A stretch of 47,630 bases of DNA from an uncultured Clostridia bacterium. Its GTDB lineage: Bacteria > Bacillota > Clostridia > TANB77 > CAG-508. The notes under the pieces are model-generated. The model was given only the letters and a program-made list of their open reading frames with translations, was not told where the DNA came from and did no database searches. The DNA is taken from positions 1 to 47,630 of the forward strand of contig CALXLP010000008.1 of assembly GCA_944389225.1 (NCBI GenBank). Direction: 5' to 3'. Every line of letters starts with the position of its first letter. The stretch's first letter is position 1. The position numbers were made by a program, and so were the translations under genes. Of the stretch, positions 26,085-34,501 are shown one piece after another.

Positions 26085-28161
26085 GTGTCTAACCAAGTTA
26101 TTTTCTACATAATGGGTGGATCAGTAGCTGTATTAGTGGTAATTATATTAGTATATTATATATTATCTAAAAAAATGCAGAAATCTGAATATAAACAAAT
26201 TCGAAAATTACAACAAGGAACTAAGGAAAAAAGTTTTTCAACAGAGATTTTATATCAAAGACTATATATTACCTATGCTAGAATACCATTTTTAAAACGA
26301 TATATACTAAAATTAAGAAGAAGACTAGAAATCATTAATATAGATGATGAATATAACACAAGAAAAGATTCAGCAAAAATATTAACGAGGGCACTTGCAA
26401 TAGTAATTCCAACAGCAGTCATTACAATAATTATAACCAAAAGTAATTATTTATTAATGTTTATTTTATTAATATTTGAATTATTTATGGTAGATACATT
26501 AATTGATGGTTCTATTGATAAGAAAGATACAAACTTATTAAAAGAGCAATTAGACTTTTTCTCAGAAATTAGACATGCTTATCATGAATTTAACATGGTA
26601 GAAGAAGCTATATATCAAGTTTCACAAGATGATGAGATGGATATATCAAGGCAAGGTGAAAAAATTTATGAAACATTGATTGCAGATGATCCAGAAATGG
26701 AACTAGAAAAATATTATGATATTGCTCCAAATGTATTCTTAAAAGAATTTGCTGGTATATCTTATCTAACAAAAGAATTTGGTGATAGAAAAGTAAATGG
26801 AGCTTCTTTGTACTTGAAAAATATTAATAATATTACAAAAGAAATGCAACTAGAAATTTTAAAGAGAGATAAATTAAACTATGTATTTCAAAGTTTGTCT
26901 TTAATATCTATTGCACCAATATTATTACTAGAACCATTAAAAAGTTGGTCAATTAGTAACTTCTCATTTACAGAGAGTTGGTATAACGGAAAACCAGGAA
27001 TGATTGTTCAAATTTTAATATTAGTTTTAACCATTATATCTTATATATTAGTTAGAAGATTAAAAGATAATGGTTCAACAGGAATGAATACAAAGAATAC
27101 AGAAAATCCATGGCAAGCAAAATTATATAAAAATAAATTTGTGAAAAAGATTGTCGATATGTTTATTCCAAAAGATGGAACAAAAGAATATAGAAAAGTA
27201 CAACAACTATTAAAAGATGCAGCATCACATTTAAGAATGGAATGGCTGTATATTAATAGAATAAGTCTTGCAATTGTAACTTGTATTGCATCATTAATTA
27301 TATTTGTATATTTACATCAATTAGCAATTGATTATGTATATACAGAGCCGACAACAACATATGATATTCTACGGTGAAATGACAGAAGAAGATAGAGCGA
27401 CAGCAATGGAATTAACAGAACATGATAATGAAGTTATAGATCAGTTTAGGGGCGACTTAGATGCTACTTTACAACAAGTACAAATTGTTGTAGAAAGAAC
27501 AGATTTCTATGAGGAATATGACGAAAGTGGAGTAGCACAGGCAGCAGAAAGAATTTTTGACAAAATCCAAATTGTCAATAGTGAATATTTACAATGGTTT
27601 GAAGTATTGTTATCTTTTGTATTTGCTATCATTGGATATATGGCACCAATCTGGATGTTGATGTTCCAAGCTAAGATGAGACAAATTGAAATGGAAGATG
27701 AAGTAATGCAATTCCAAACAATTATCTTAATGCTTATGAGAATTGAAAGGGTTAATGTTGAGATGATTTTGGAATGGCTAGAAAGATATGCAAATATCTT
27801 CAAAGAACCAATAGGAAAATGTCTTAACAATTATGAAGCAGGTGCATGGGAAGCTTTAGAAGAAATGAAAGAAGAAATTAGCTATATGCCACTTGTTAGA
27901 ATTGTAGAAAGTATGCAAGCTGCAGTAGAAAAAATACCAATCAAAGATGCATTTGATGAATTAGAGTCAGAAAGAGACTATTATCAAGAAAAAAGAAAAG
28001 AATCAAATGATAGATTAATTAAAAGAAAAGGTATGATAGGAAAGGCAATCGGATTTGCACCGATGGTATGTATGTTTGTTGGATACCTAATTGTACCATT
28101 AGTATTTATAGGATTAACAAGTATGTCAAGTTCATTCAGTACAATGATGACACAAACTTAA
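26085..28161 (+). CDS. TadB-TadC-like inner-membrane platform, fused through a +1 shift at CGG
   Basis: Two T2SSF-type platform domains. The first part (GTG 26085, RBS AAAGGAGGTG, to 27371; 429 residues) has a membrane anchor, cytoplasmic helices (EQLDFFSEIRHAYHEFNMVEE) and membrane segments. At CGG 27372-27374 frame 0 stops at once (TGA). Skipping C27372 continues as GEMTEEDRATAMELTEHDNE into the second T2SSF part, for 691 residues in total. The second part has no RBS and its candidate starts lie inside the first part, so fusion by frameshift is more likely than two genes. If read as two genes they would be TadB and TadC, normally separate. The pair forms the membrane core on which TadA acts. 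Confidence 0.72.
27372..27374 (+). other. +1 frameshift site at CGG in tadB-tadC
   Basis: Context ATT CTA CGG TGA; the continued reading is ATT CTA (C) GGT GAA ATG. The +1 codon is again a glycine codon. Confidence 0.65.
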
Positions 28162-28188
28162 AAATGTAGATAAAGGAGGAATTATAAT

Positions 28189-28950
28189 ATGGAAAATGCA
28201 TCAAAAGCATTGATTATGGCAGCAAGTGTATTAATTGCAATTGTTATAATTTCTGCCTTTATTTTAATGATGAGTAATTTAACCAGTTATCAAGAATCCT
28301 CTTATCAATCAAATTTAAGTGCACAGATAGCAGAGTTTAATAATCAATATACGACTTATGATAGAAATAACATAAGAGGAAGTGATATGATATCACTAAT
28401 GAATAAAGTATCAGATTATAATACTAGATATACAGGAGAAGAAGGATTTACAGAAATGCAAATAACGATTAAGATGAATGGGTATAACGACGATTTAGCT
28501 TTTGATCATACGAATAGAATCATAACGGAAAGTCAGTATACACAAGATAATATTTATTTAATCGTTGGACGACCTACATTAAATACTGTCAATGGTTCTA
28601 ATGTAGTTACTAGTGAAGTTACTAGTGGACCTATACGAACGATTGAAAATAAATATCAACAAAAATATTGTAATCAACTTGCATCTGAAATTGCTAATAT
28701 AGCTTCTATTGCAAATAATAATTCTTATAGTACAAGCAAAAAGAATGAATTATTTGATAATGAAAAAATTTTACCGAATTCAGCTAGTAGTTATGGCGGA
28801 GTCAGTGCAATTTATGAAGATGCTTTAAAATATTATGAATATATACAATTTAAAAGAGCATATTTTGATTGCGTAGGGGAACCTGAATATGATAAGAATA
28901 CAGGAAGAATTCTTAAAATGGAATTTGAATGTACTGGAATAGGAGTTTAA
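28189..28950 (+). CDS. Leaderless pilin-like protein (MENA family), 253 aa
   Basis: Begins MENASKALIMAAS and continues in one hydrophobic helix (about 8-30), then a polar extracytoplasmic domain with a Cys pair (FDCVG and FECTG) near the C-terminus that could form a disulfide. It shares its first eight residues with four other genes nearby. No prepilin leader with a G/A cleavage site precedes the hydrophobic helix. RBS AAAGGAGG. First of the structural subunit genes following the assembly genes of the Tad-like locus, so probably a minor pilin or tip subunit (inference). Confidence 0.7.
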   Translation: MENASKALIMAASVLIAIVIISAFILMMSNLTSYQESSYQSNLSAQIAEFNNQYTTYDRNNIRGSDMISLMNKVSDYNTRYTGEEGFTEMQITIKMNGYNDDLAFDHTNRIITESQYTQDNIYLIVGRPTLNTVNGSNVVTSEVTSGPIRTIENKYQQKYCNQLASEIANIASIANNNSYSTSKKNELFDNEKILPNSASSYGGVSAIYEDALKYYEYIQFKRAYFDCVGEPEYDKNTGRILKMEFECTGIGV

Positions 28951-28951
28951 T

Positions 28952-29464
28952 ATGGAGAATGCATCAAAAGCATTATTAATGGCTGGAGGCGTACTATTAG
29001 CAATTATGGTTCTTTCCTTAGGAATATTTCTATTTACAAGTTTTGGAGGAACTTCTAGCCAGATACATGATAATATTGAAGAAAATCAAGCAACACAATT
29101 TAATAGTCAATTTACTTCCTATATGGGAAAAGATAATGTGACAATTCATGATGTGGTTTCTATGGCAAAATTAGCTACACAAAATAATCAAAACTATGAA
29201 TTTGCACATCGAGCACCTGCAGATGTTACAGGAAATGATAGATATATATCTGTACTTTGTAATAATGTTTCAATAGAATTAGGATATATAGAAACACAAA
29301 CTGCAGAGCAAAGAAAAAATCAAGTAGAAACACATTTTAATGATTTGATTTCCAATGAATTAAGTTTAGTAACTGCAAATGGCTTACCTAAGTATAATGT
29401 ACAAGTTCAGATTAGTGAGGTAACGAAAAGGGTATATAAAGTGATATGTAATAAAATAACATAA
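28952..29464 (+). CDS. Leaderless pilin-like protein (MENA family), 170 aa
   Basis: Starts MENASKALLMAGG, one membrane helix (about 8-30), then a soluble domain with FNSQFTSYMGKDNVTIHDVVSM, related to the TQFNAQFTQYQG segment of the three tandem pilins. Two cysteines (VLCNN, KVICN) may pair. It begins one base after the preceding stop; GGAG-like sequence in the upstream gene end serves as RBS. Probably a minor pilin. Confidence 0.7.
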   Translation: MENASKALLMAGGVLLAIMVLSLGIFLFTSFGGTSSQIHDNIEENQATQFNSQFTSYMGKDNVTIHDVVSMAKLATQNNQNYEFAHRAPADVTGNDRYISVLCNNVSIELGYIETQTAEQRKNQVETHFNDLISNELSLVTANGLPKYNVQVQISEVTKRVYKVICNKIT

Positions 29465-29479
29465 ATGTAAAGGTGAAAC

Positions 29480-29911
29480 ATGAAAAAGTTAATTATATTT
29501 TTAGTAATTGTATTAATCATTGTTGCTACAGTGGGATATATGTACTTGAATTATAAAGCAAATTATAATGAAGCTCAGGTAAAAAATGCACAATATGAAA
29601 GTTATGACGGAAAAGAAATATTTGGTACAGATTTAGCTACACTAATTAATAAAGCAGTAGATGATAATACAAAAAATAAAATAGAAAAAGAAGATACAGG
29701 ATTATATGCTGACAATGGAACAGATTCTATTAGAATAGATGTCTTATTTACAGATGATAATAAAGTACATTCTATGGAAGAAATTTATAATAGTGGAACA
29801 GACACATTTATGCAGTATTATAATCAAATAAGATTTAAATGTACAAAAATTGATTACCATAGTAAAACAGGAAGAGTTAGCTATATGTATTTTGAACAAG
29901 TAGCTAGTTAA
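29480..29911 (+). CDS. Pilin-like accessory protein, 143 aa
   Basis: Short basic start MKK, a hydrophobic segment (about 3-22) and a polar domain with GKEIFGTDLATLINKAVDDN and the ending KTGRVSYMYFEQVAS. The C-terminal pattern resembles that of the 253-aa gene upstream (KNTGRILKMEFECTG), so they may share a fold. It lacks the MENA start and so differs from its neighbours. I do not recognise a named family; function by context only. Confidence 0.6.
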   Translation: MKKLIIFLVIVLIIVATVGYMYLNYKANYNEAQVKNAQYESYDGKEIFGTDLATLINKAVDDNTKNKIEKEDTGLYADNGTDSIRIDVLFTDDNKVHSMEEIYNSGTDTFMQYYNQIRFKCTKIDYHSKTGRVSYMYFEQVAS

Positions 29912-29925
29912 AATTGTTATTAATG

Positions 29926-29944
29926 TTACTAAAGAAATTTAGTA
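29926..29944 (+). promoter_or_regulatory. Short hairpin before the tandem pilin genes
   Basis: TTACTAAA, loop GAAA, TTTAGTAA, with no T tract. It separates the minor subunit genes from the three tandem pilins and may be a processing or stability element. Confidence 0.4.
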
Positions 29945-29992
29945 AAAAAATAGAAAAAATATATATTTTAAATAAAAAGGGAGGAATTTATT

Positions 29993-30412
29993 ATGGAGAA
30001 TGCATCAAAAGCATTAATTATCGCAGGAGCAATATTACTTGCCATTTTAATTATTTCATTAGGAATTTTAATTTATAACCAAGCAGCAGGAATTGTCAAC
30101 AGCAATTCAATGAGTGATGTTGAAATTACACAATTCAATGCACAATTTACACAATATCAAGGAACACAATCAGGATCAACAGTAAGAGCCTTATTACAAG
30201 AAGTATTATCAAATAACTTAACACAAGATGATGACGGTAGAAAAGTTACAGTAAATGGAAATGCAGGTGTTTCAATTACTACAAGTACATCAAGTGTTAA
30301 TATGGAACAAATTAATACAGGAGGATCTTATACTGTTACATGTAGTTATGGAACAAGTGGAGCAGCTAATGCAGGTTTAGTAACCAATATTCAAATTGAT
30401 AAAAGAAAATAA
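29993..30412 (+). CDS. Tandem major pilin-like protein, copy 1
   Basis: A 139-residue pilin-like subunit: MENASKAL, a 22-residue hydrophobic helix, then a domain with NSNSMSDVEITQFNAQF, a variable patch (about 84-108) and the conserved end GGSYTVTCSYGTSG. It has strong RBS GGGAGG. The first ~80 residues are nearly identical in the next two genes. The combination of small size, multiple copies and strong RBSs suggests the main structural subunit of the Tad-like fibre (inference). Confidence 0.72.
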   Translation: MENASKALIIAGAILLAILIISLGILIYNQAAGIVNSNSMSDVEITQFNAQFTQYQGTQSGSTVRALLQEVLSNNLTQDDDGRKVTVNGNAGVSITTSTSSVNMEQINTGGSYTVTCSYGTSGAANAGLVTNIQIDKRK

Positions 30413-30468
30413 TAACTTAAGTTAAAAGATAAAATAAAAATACATATTGGATAAAGGGGAAATTAAAT

Positions 30469-30879
30469 ATGGAAAATGCATCAAAAGCATTAATTATTGC
30501 AGGAGCAATATTACTTGCAATCTTGATTATTTCATTAGGAATCTTAATTTATAACCAAGCAGCAGGAATTGTCAACAGCAATTCAATGAGTGATGTTGAA
30601 ATCACACAATTTAATGCACAATTCACACAATATCAAGGAACACAATCAGGAACATCAGTAAGAGCCTTATTACAAGAAGTATTATCAAATAATATGACAC
30701 AAGATGATGATGGCAGAAAAGTTTCAGTAAATGGAGATATTACAATGGCAGCTACTGCTTCTTCTGCACCAATTAACAGTGTGACAACAGGTGGATCTTA
30801 TACAGTTACATGCAATTATGGAACAAGTGGAGCGGCCAATGCAGGTTTAGTAACAAGTATTACAATTACTAAAAGATAA
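30469..30879 (+). CDS. Tandem major pilin-like protein, copy 2
   Basis: A 136-residue paralogue of copy 1, identical in the first ~80 residues apart from a Gly-Ser-Thr/Gly-Thr-Ser swap and a Leu/Met change. The divergence is concentrated in about residues 86-104 (SVNGDITMAATASSAPINSV). Its RBS (AAGGGGA) is weaker than those of copies 1 and 3. A single Cys is retained in VTCNYGTSG. Confidence 0.72.
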   Translation: MENASKALIIAGAILLAILIISLGILIYNQAAGIVNSNSMSDVEITQFNAQFTQYQGTQSGTSVRALLQEVLSNNMTQDDDGRKVSVNGDITMAATASSAPINSVTTGGSYTVTCNYGTSGAANAGLVTSITITKR

Positions 30880-30941
30880 AAATACTTTAATTTAAAATAT
30901 AAAAATGAAAAAATACATAGAAGACAAAGGAGGAATTTATC

Positions 30942-31355
30942 ATGGAGAATGCATCAAAAGCATTAATTATTGCAGGAGCAATATTACTTGCAATCTTAAT
31001 TATTTCGTTAGGAATTTTAATCTATAATCAAGCAGCAGGAATTGTCAATAGTAATTCAATGAGTGATGTTGAAATTACACAATTCAATGCACAATTTACA
31101 CAATATCAAGGAACACAATCAGGAACATCAGTAAGAGCTTTATTACAAGAAGTATTATCAAACAATATGACACAAGATGATGATGACAGGAAAGTTGAAG
31201 TTACTGGAGCTGTTACAATGGGTAAAAATGCTTCATCTGCACCAATTAATAGTATAACAACAGGAGGATCTTATTCAGTTACATGCAATTATGGAACAAG
31301 TGGAGCAGCCAATGCAGGTTTAGTAACAAGCATTAGTATTAAGAAGAACAAATAG
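30942..31355 (+). CDS. Tandem major pilin-like protein, copy 3
   Basis: A 137-residue paralogue, closest to copy 2 (shared SAPINS and TGGSYSVTCNYGTSG), with its own variable patch EVTGAVTMGKNAS and a Gly to Asp change giving QDDDDRK. RBS AAAGGAGG. Spacing between starts of the three copies is 476 and 473 bases, so they arose by tandem duplication of the gene plus its leader. Confidence 0.72.
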   Translation: MENASKALIIAGAILLAILIISLGILIYNQAAGIVNSNSMSDVEITQFNAQFTQYQGTQSGTSVRALLQEVLSNNMTQDDDDRKVEVTGAVTMGKNASSAPINSITTGGSYSVTCNYGTSGAANAGLVTSISIKKNK

Positions 31356-31415
31356 AAGTAGATAAAAATATGTATCACAAAATTAAAGATTATATAAAAG
31401 AAAGGATGATATACT

Positions 31416-32093
31416 ATGGAAAATGCAGCAGATGCGTTAAAAATGGCGGCCGCAGTTCTTGTTTTTGTAATAGCTTTGGGAATTGGTATATCATCTTTTT
31501 CTCAAGCAAGAACAGCAGCAGATACACTAATTAGCTATACAGATAGAGATAGTGTAACACAATATGCAGAAGATATAGGTACAAAAACAAGATTTGTTGG
31601 AAAAGAAACAATTATTCCAACGATTTATAGAGCCTATAAAGAAAATTATAAAATCTTTTTTTATAATTCGGATGGAACACCAATTCAGCTATATACTAGA
31701 ATAAGAAATGGAGTAAGAGAGTCTGTGAATTCTATAGATTTGGAGAGAGATGTTATAGGAGGTGTTAACCAACAAGAGAATTTTATAATGGCATTATTAT
31801 ATGGTGCAAGTGGAACTTATAAAAGAGAAGATGGTTCAGCGATGACTTTTAATGATTTTTGTGCTGAATTACTAGCAAATAATTCAAAGATAAAAGACTT
31901 GAATTCACAAGGAATGTATGGTACAATATTAAAGAATAGTACTTTTGAAGAAAAATATGGTGTATATTATCAAAATGATTTATTGCCGGAAGATTATGAT
32001 CCAGATACAGATATTAGTGATCAATTTGATGAACCAGAAACACCAGACACTAATAAAACAAAGAAAAGAATTATATCTTATTATAAACAATAG
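31416..32093 (+). CDS. Leaderless pilin-like protein (MENA family), 225 aa
   Basis: Begins MENAADALKMAAAVLVFVIA, a variant of the MENASKAL start, with one membrane helix (about 8-28). The soluble part contains SFSQARTAADTLISYTDRDS, a long mixed domain and an acidic, proline-containing C-terminus (PETPDTNKTKKR) with a basic end. Probably an accessory or minor pilin of the Tad-like fibre. Annotated families not recognised. Confidence 0.65.
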   Translation: MENAADALKMAAAVLVFVIALGIGISSFSQARTAADTLISYTDRDSVTQYAEDIGTKTRFVGKETIIPTIYRAYKENYKIFFYNSDGTPIQLYTRIRNGVRESVNSIDLERDVIGGVNQQENFIMALLYGASGTYKREDGSAMTFNDFCAELLANNSKIKDLNSQGMYGTILKNSTFEEKYGVYYQNDLLPEDYDPDTDISDQFDEPETPDTNKTKKRIISYYKQ

Positions 32094-32136
32094 CATATGT
32101 ACAATATAATAATGGTATTATAAGGAGGATAAAATT

Positions 32137-32676
32137 ATGGGAGATTCATTAATGACAATTGTTGCAATTGTACTAGCTGCGGTTTTAATGTTTGTTTTTC
32201 CATTAATGTCAATGTCAGATAGGACTGATGACATATCACAACTAACTGTAAAAACAGCTACAACGGAGTTTGTAGACAATGTAAGAACAACAGGAAGATT
32301 ATCTATGGACGATTATGCAGCATTTGAACAAGAAATTGCAGCAACAGGAAATACATATGATATCGAAATGGAAGTAAAAGTATTGGATGAAAACCCTGGA
32401 AAGAAAACAACATTAGCAAGTTCTACAAAAATAGGTGAAAATGTTTATTATTCAATGTACACATCACAAATATTGGATACATTATCTTCAAGTGATGGAA
32501 CGACTAAGGTACTTGCATTAAAAGAGGGGGACATGTTTTCAACAAGTGTAAAAAATACAAATACGACTTTATCACAACAATTGAAAAACTTCTTTTATAC
32601 AGTAGCTGGAAATGATACATATACAATCGCTGCAGAACATGGTGGATATGTAACAGCAAATGGAAGCGGAAACTAA
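32137..32676 (+). CDS. Tad locus accessory membrane protein, 179 aa
   Basis: Starts MGDSLMTIVAIVLAAVLMFV, so the hydrophobic helix begins almost at the N-terminus, followed by MSMSDRTDDISQLTVKTATTEFVDNVRTTG and a beta-rich polar domain. The layout (short N-terminus, helix, amphipathic region) is that of TadE/TadG-type or pseudopilin subunits, but I cannot assign a family. RBS TAAGGAGG. Confidence 0.6.
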   Translation: MGDSLMTIVAIVLAAVLMFVFPLMSMSDRTDDISQLTVKTATTEFVDNVRTTGRLSMDDYAAFEQEIAATGNTYDIEMEVKVLDENPGKKTTLASSTKIGENVYYSMYTSQILDTLSSSDGTTKVLALKEGDMFSTSVKNTNTTLSQQLKNFFYTVAGNDTYTIAAEHGGYVTANGSGN

Positions 32677-32694
32677 CATTGTAATATATTATGA

Positions 32695-32725
32695 AATAGC
32701 CTGTAATGAAGAATTACAGGCTATT
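32695..32725 (+). promoter_or_regulatory. 13-bp perfect hairpin without T tract inside the Tad locus
   Basis: AATAGCCTGTAAT, loop GAAGA, ATTACAGGCTATT, followed by A-rich sequence. Lacking a T run on the plus strand, it may be an mRNA processing or stabilising structure rather than a terminator. Confidence 0.5.
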
Positions 32726-32756
32726 AAAAAATTAGATACAAAGGAAAGATAGAATT

Positions 32757-34385
32757 ATGATGAAATATCAATATTTGGCCGTTGTTTTTGTTATTATCAT
32801 GTTGCCAATATCATTAGTTTTTTCAGCATATATTGGGGCACAATTGGATACATTAGATTTACAAATATCTTATGATACAAAATTAGATAATGCAACATAT
32901 GATGCTATAAAAGCATTTCAATTAAATACTGTAAACAGTAGTACTTCAGATTTTGTAAATTCCAAAATGAGGGATATCGAAGCAGCAGCAAATAGTTTTT
33001 TTACATCTATTGCTAATAATTTTAATATGGCAGGGTATAATAGTGATAATTTAAAAGAATATGTACCAGCATTGGTATTTACTTTATATGATGGTTTTTA
33101 TATTTATTCACCATTTGAAAATACATTAGATGAAGAAACAAGGAGTCGTTTACCAGCTAATGCTACATATACGGATGGAGAAGAAGTTACAGGTTTAAAG
33201 CCATATATCTATTATAGTTGTCGATATGTAAAAGGGCAGATGGATGTAACAATTACATATTCGTTAGATAATTATATAACTGTACAGGGATATGATCAAA
33301 ATGGCAAAGGAATCAACGATGCAGGATATTTGTTAGATGATAGTTTGTATTATAATGATGCAACAGGAGAAGTTCGATATAGAGGAGTTAATATCACTTC
33401 AGAACCGCAATTAAGAGAATGTATAGGAAATACAGAATATGCATATGTTAAAATAAATGGTGTAAAATATTATAGAGAAAATGATAATACGAATACATGG
33501 TTTACAATAACGAATGGAAGAAAAAGTACAATTGCTAATCCATTTAGAAATGAAAACAATGATATGGGATATCGCTATTATGTAGAGGCATTTAACTTTA
33601 AACAAAGATTACAAAGTTATGGAATTACAAATTTAAAATCATCAAATGCTGTAGGAGTAAATGATATTACAAATGCTGATGGAGATGTCATATATAGTTT
33701 TACAGATGCAGATAATAATATATTTGATTTCGATGGTATAGAAGAGCCTGATTCTACGTTTAACAATCATAGAATGGCAGTTATCCGTTATGTTATTGAA
33801 AGTAATTTGTCTGTTGCTTTAGCAAATTATAATAATTTTGGAACAGGAACTTATGAATTTAGAATGCCAAAATTAGCAGAAGAAGATTGGGCAAGAATAT
33901 TAGATAATGTTTGTCTAGTTAGCTTTTTACAAGGATTAAGTATTGGTGGAAAGATATATAATGGATATTCTGTTATCAATAATAATAAAAATGAAGAAGT
34001 GGTAACAGAAAATTCTATCTATATTATAGAAAATGTTAATGATAGTAATAGTGAATATCATAGAGTAACTCATAAAGGTTTAGAAAATATGGTAAATGCA
34101 ACAACATCAAGAGGAGTATTTAATATCGATTTTGAAAGAAAATCTTTAGGAAGTACAGCATCAGAAACAACTTTGTATTTTTATCCACATTGGAATTTAG
34201 GATGTTATACTTGTTATGTTGCCCAAACAAATACGGAAAGTTCATTTGATAATATTTATGAATATCTGGATGGATTAAGTAATAAAACACTTGCAAAATT
34301 ATATTATACAGCATTAGGCAGAGAACGATATAGTATGTACAAAGTATTTAGAAATGCAGAAGAACATGTAAGTCAATTTAGATAG
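32757..34385 (+). CDS. Large Tad locus surface protein, 542 aa
   Basis: A single N-terminal membrane helix (about 4-30) followed by DLQISYDTKLDNATYDAIKAFQ and a large extracytoplasmic region rich in Tyr and Asn. The VSYDTKLD-like segment after the helix resembles the N-terminal helix of TadE/TadF-like large pseudopilins. Possible tip adhesin or gatekeeper, given its size and last position in the operon (inference). Cysteines are few (YYSCRY, RECIG, DNVCL, GCYTCYV). No recognised domain. The following hairpin at 34406-34437 ends the locus. Confidence 0.6.
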   Translation: MMKYQYLAVVFVIIMLPISLVFSAYIGAQLDTLDLQISYDTKLDNATYDAIKAFQLNTVNSSTSDFVNSKMRDIEAAANSFFTSIANNFNMAGYNSDNLKEYVPALVFTLYDGFYIYSPFENTLDEETRSRLPANATYTDGEEVTGLKPYIYYSCRYVKGQMDVTITYSLDNYITVQGYDQNGKGINDAGYLLDDSLYYNDATGEVRYRGVNITSEPQLRECIGNTEYAYVKINGVKYYRENDNTNTWFTITNGRKSTIANPFRNENNDMGYRYYVEAFNFKQRLQSYGITNLKSSNAVGVNDITNADGDVIYSFTDADNNIFDFDGIEEPDSTFNNHRMAVIRYVIESNLSVALANYNNFGTGTYEFRMPKLAEEDWARILDNVCLVSFLQGLSIGGKIYNGYSVINNNKNEEVVTENSIYIIENVNDSNSEYHRVTHKGLENMVNATTSRGVFNIDFERKSLGSTASETTLYFYPHWNLGCYTCYVAQTNTESSFDNIYEYLDGLSNKTLAKLYYTALGRERYSMYKVFRNAEEHVSQFR

Positions 34386-34405
34386 TTTTATATGACAAAA
34401 TAAAA

Positions 34406-34437
34406 AAATAGAAATCTTGAAAAAGATTTCTATTTTT
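34406..34437 (+). terminator. Terminator of the Tad-like locus
   Basis: AAATAGAAATCTT, loop GAAA, AAGATTTCTATTT, then TT; 13-bp stem. Confidence 0.85.
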
Positions 34438-34446
34438 GCATTTGAT

Positions 34447-34476
34447 TGAATAGAAAAAATTATAAAGTTAATAATA
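34447..34476 (+). promoter_or_regulatory. Candidate sigma-G/sigma-F promoter of spoIVB
   Basis: TGAATA (34447-34452), 17 bases, AATAATA (34470-34476); sigma-G consensus is TGAATA and CATNNTA. SpoIVB is a forespore gene in B. subtilis, which supports the call. Confidence 0.45.
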
Positions 34477-34501
34477 TTATTAGAAGAAAGTAGGAGAATT
34501 T

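Larger units (their letters stand above)
29980..31355 (+). repeat. Three-copy tandem gene duplication (~475-bp unit)
   Basis: Three consecutive units, each with an RBS, a nearly identical 5' two thirds and a diverged 3' third. High DNA identity makes recombination between copies, and assembly collapse, plausible. Confidence 0.8.

Noticed and set aside
27328..28161. Second T2SSF region as an independent gene starting at 27328, 27361 or 27379
   Set aside because: No RBS precedes any of these starts, and the region up to 27372 is the out-of-frame shadow of the upstream coding sequence. A joined reading through the CGG site fits better.
24090..28161. Tad genes as ordinary pseudogenes
   Set aside because: Only one base is out of place in each, both parts remain conserved, and the same CGG signature occurs in obgE, which is unlikely to be a pseudogene.
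29980..31355. Possible CRISPR or VNTR array
   Set aside because: The repeated units are ~475-bp coding paralogues, not short direct repeats with spacers.
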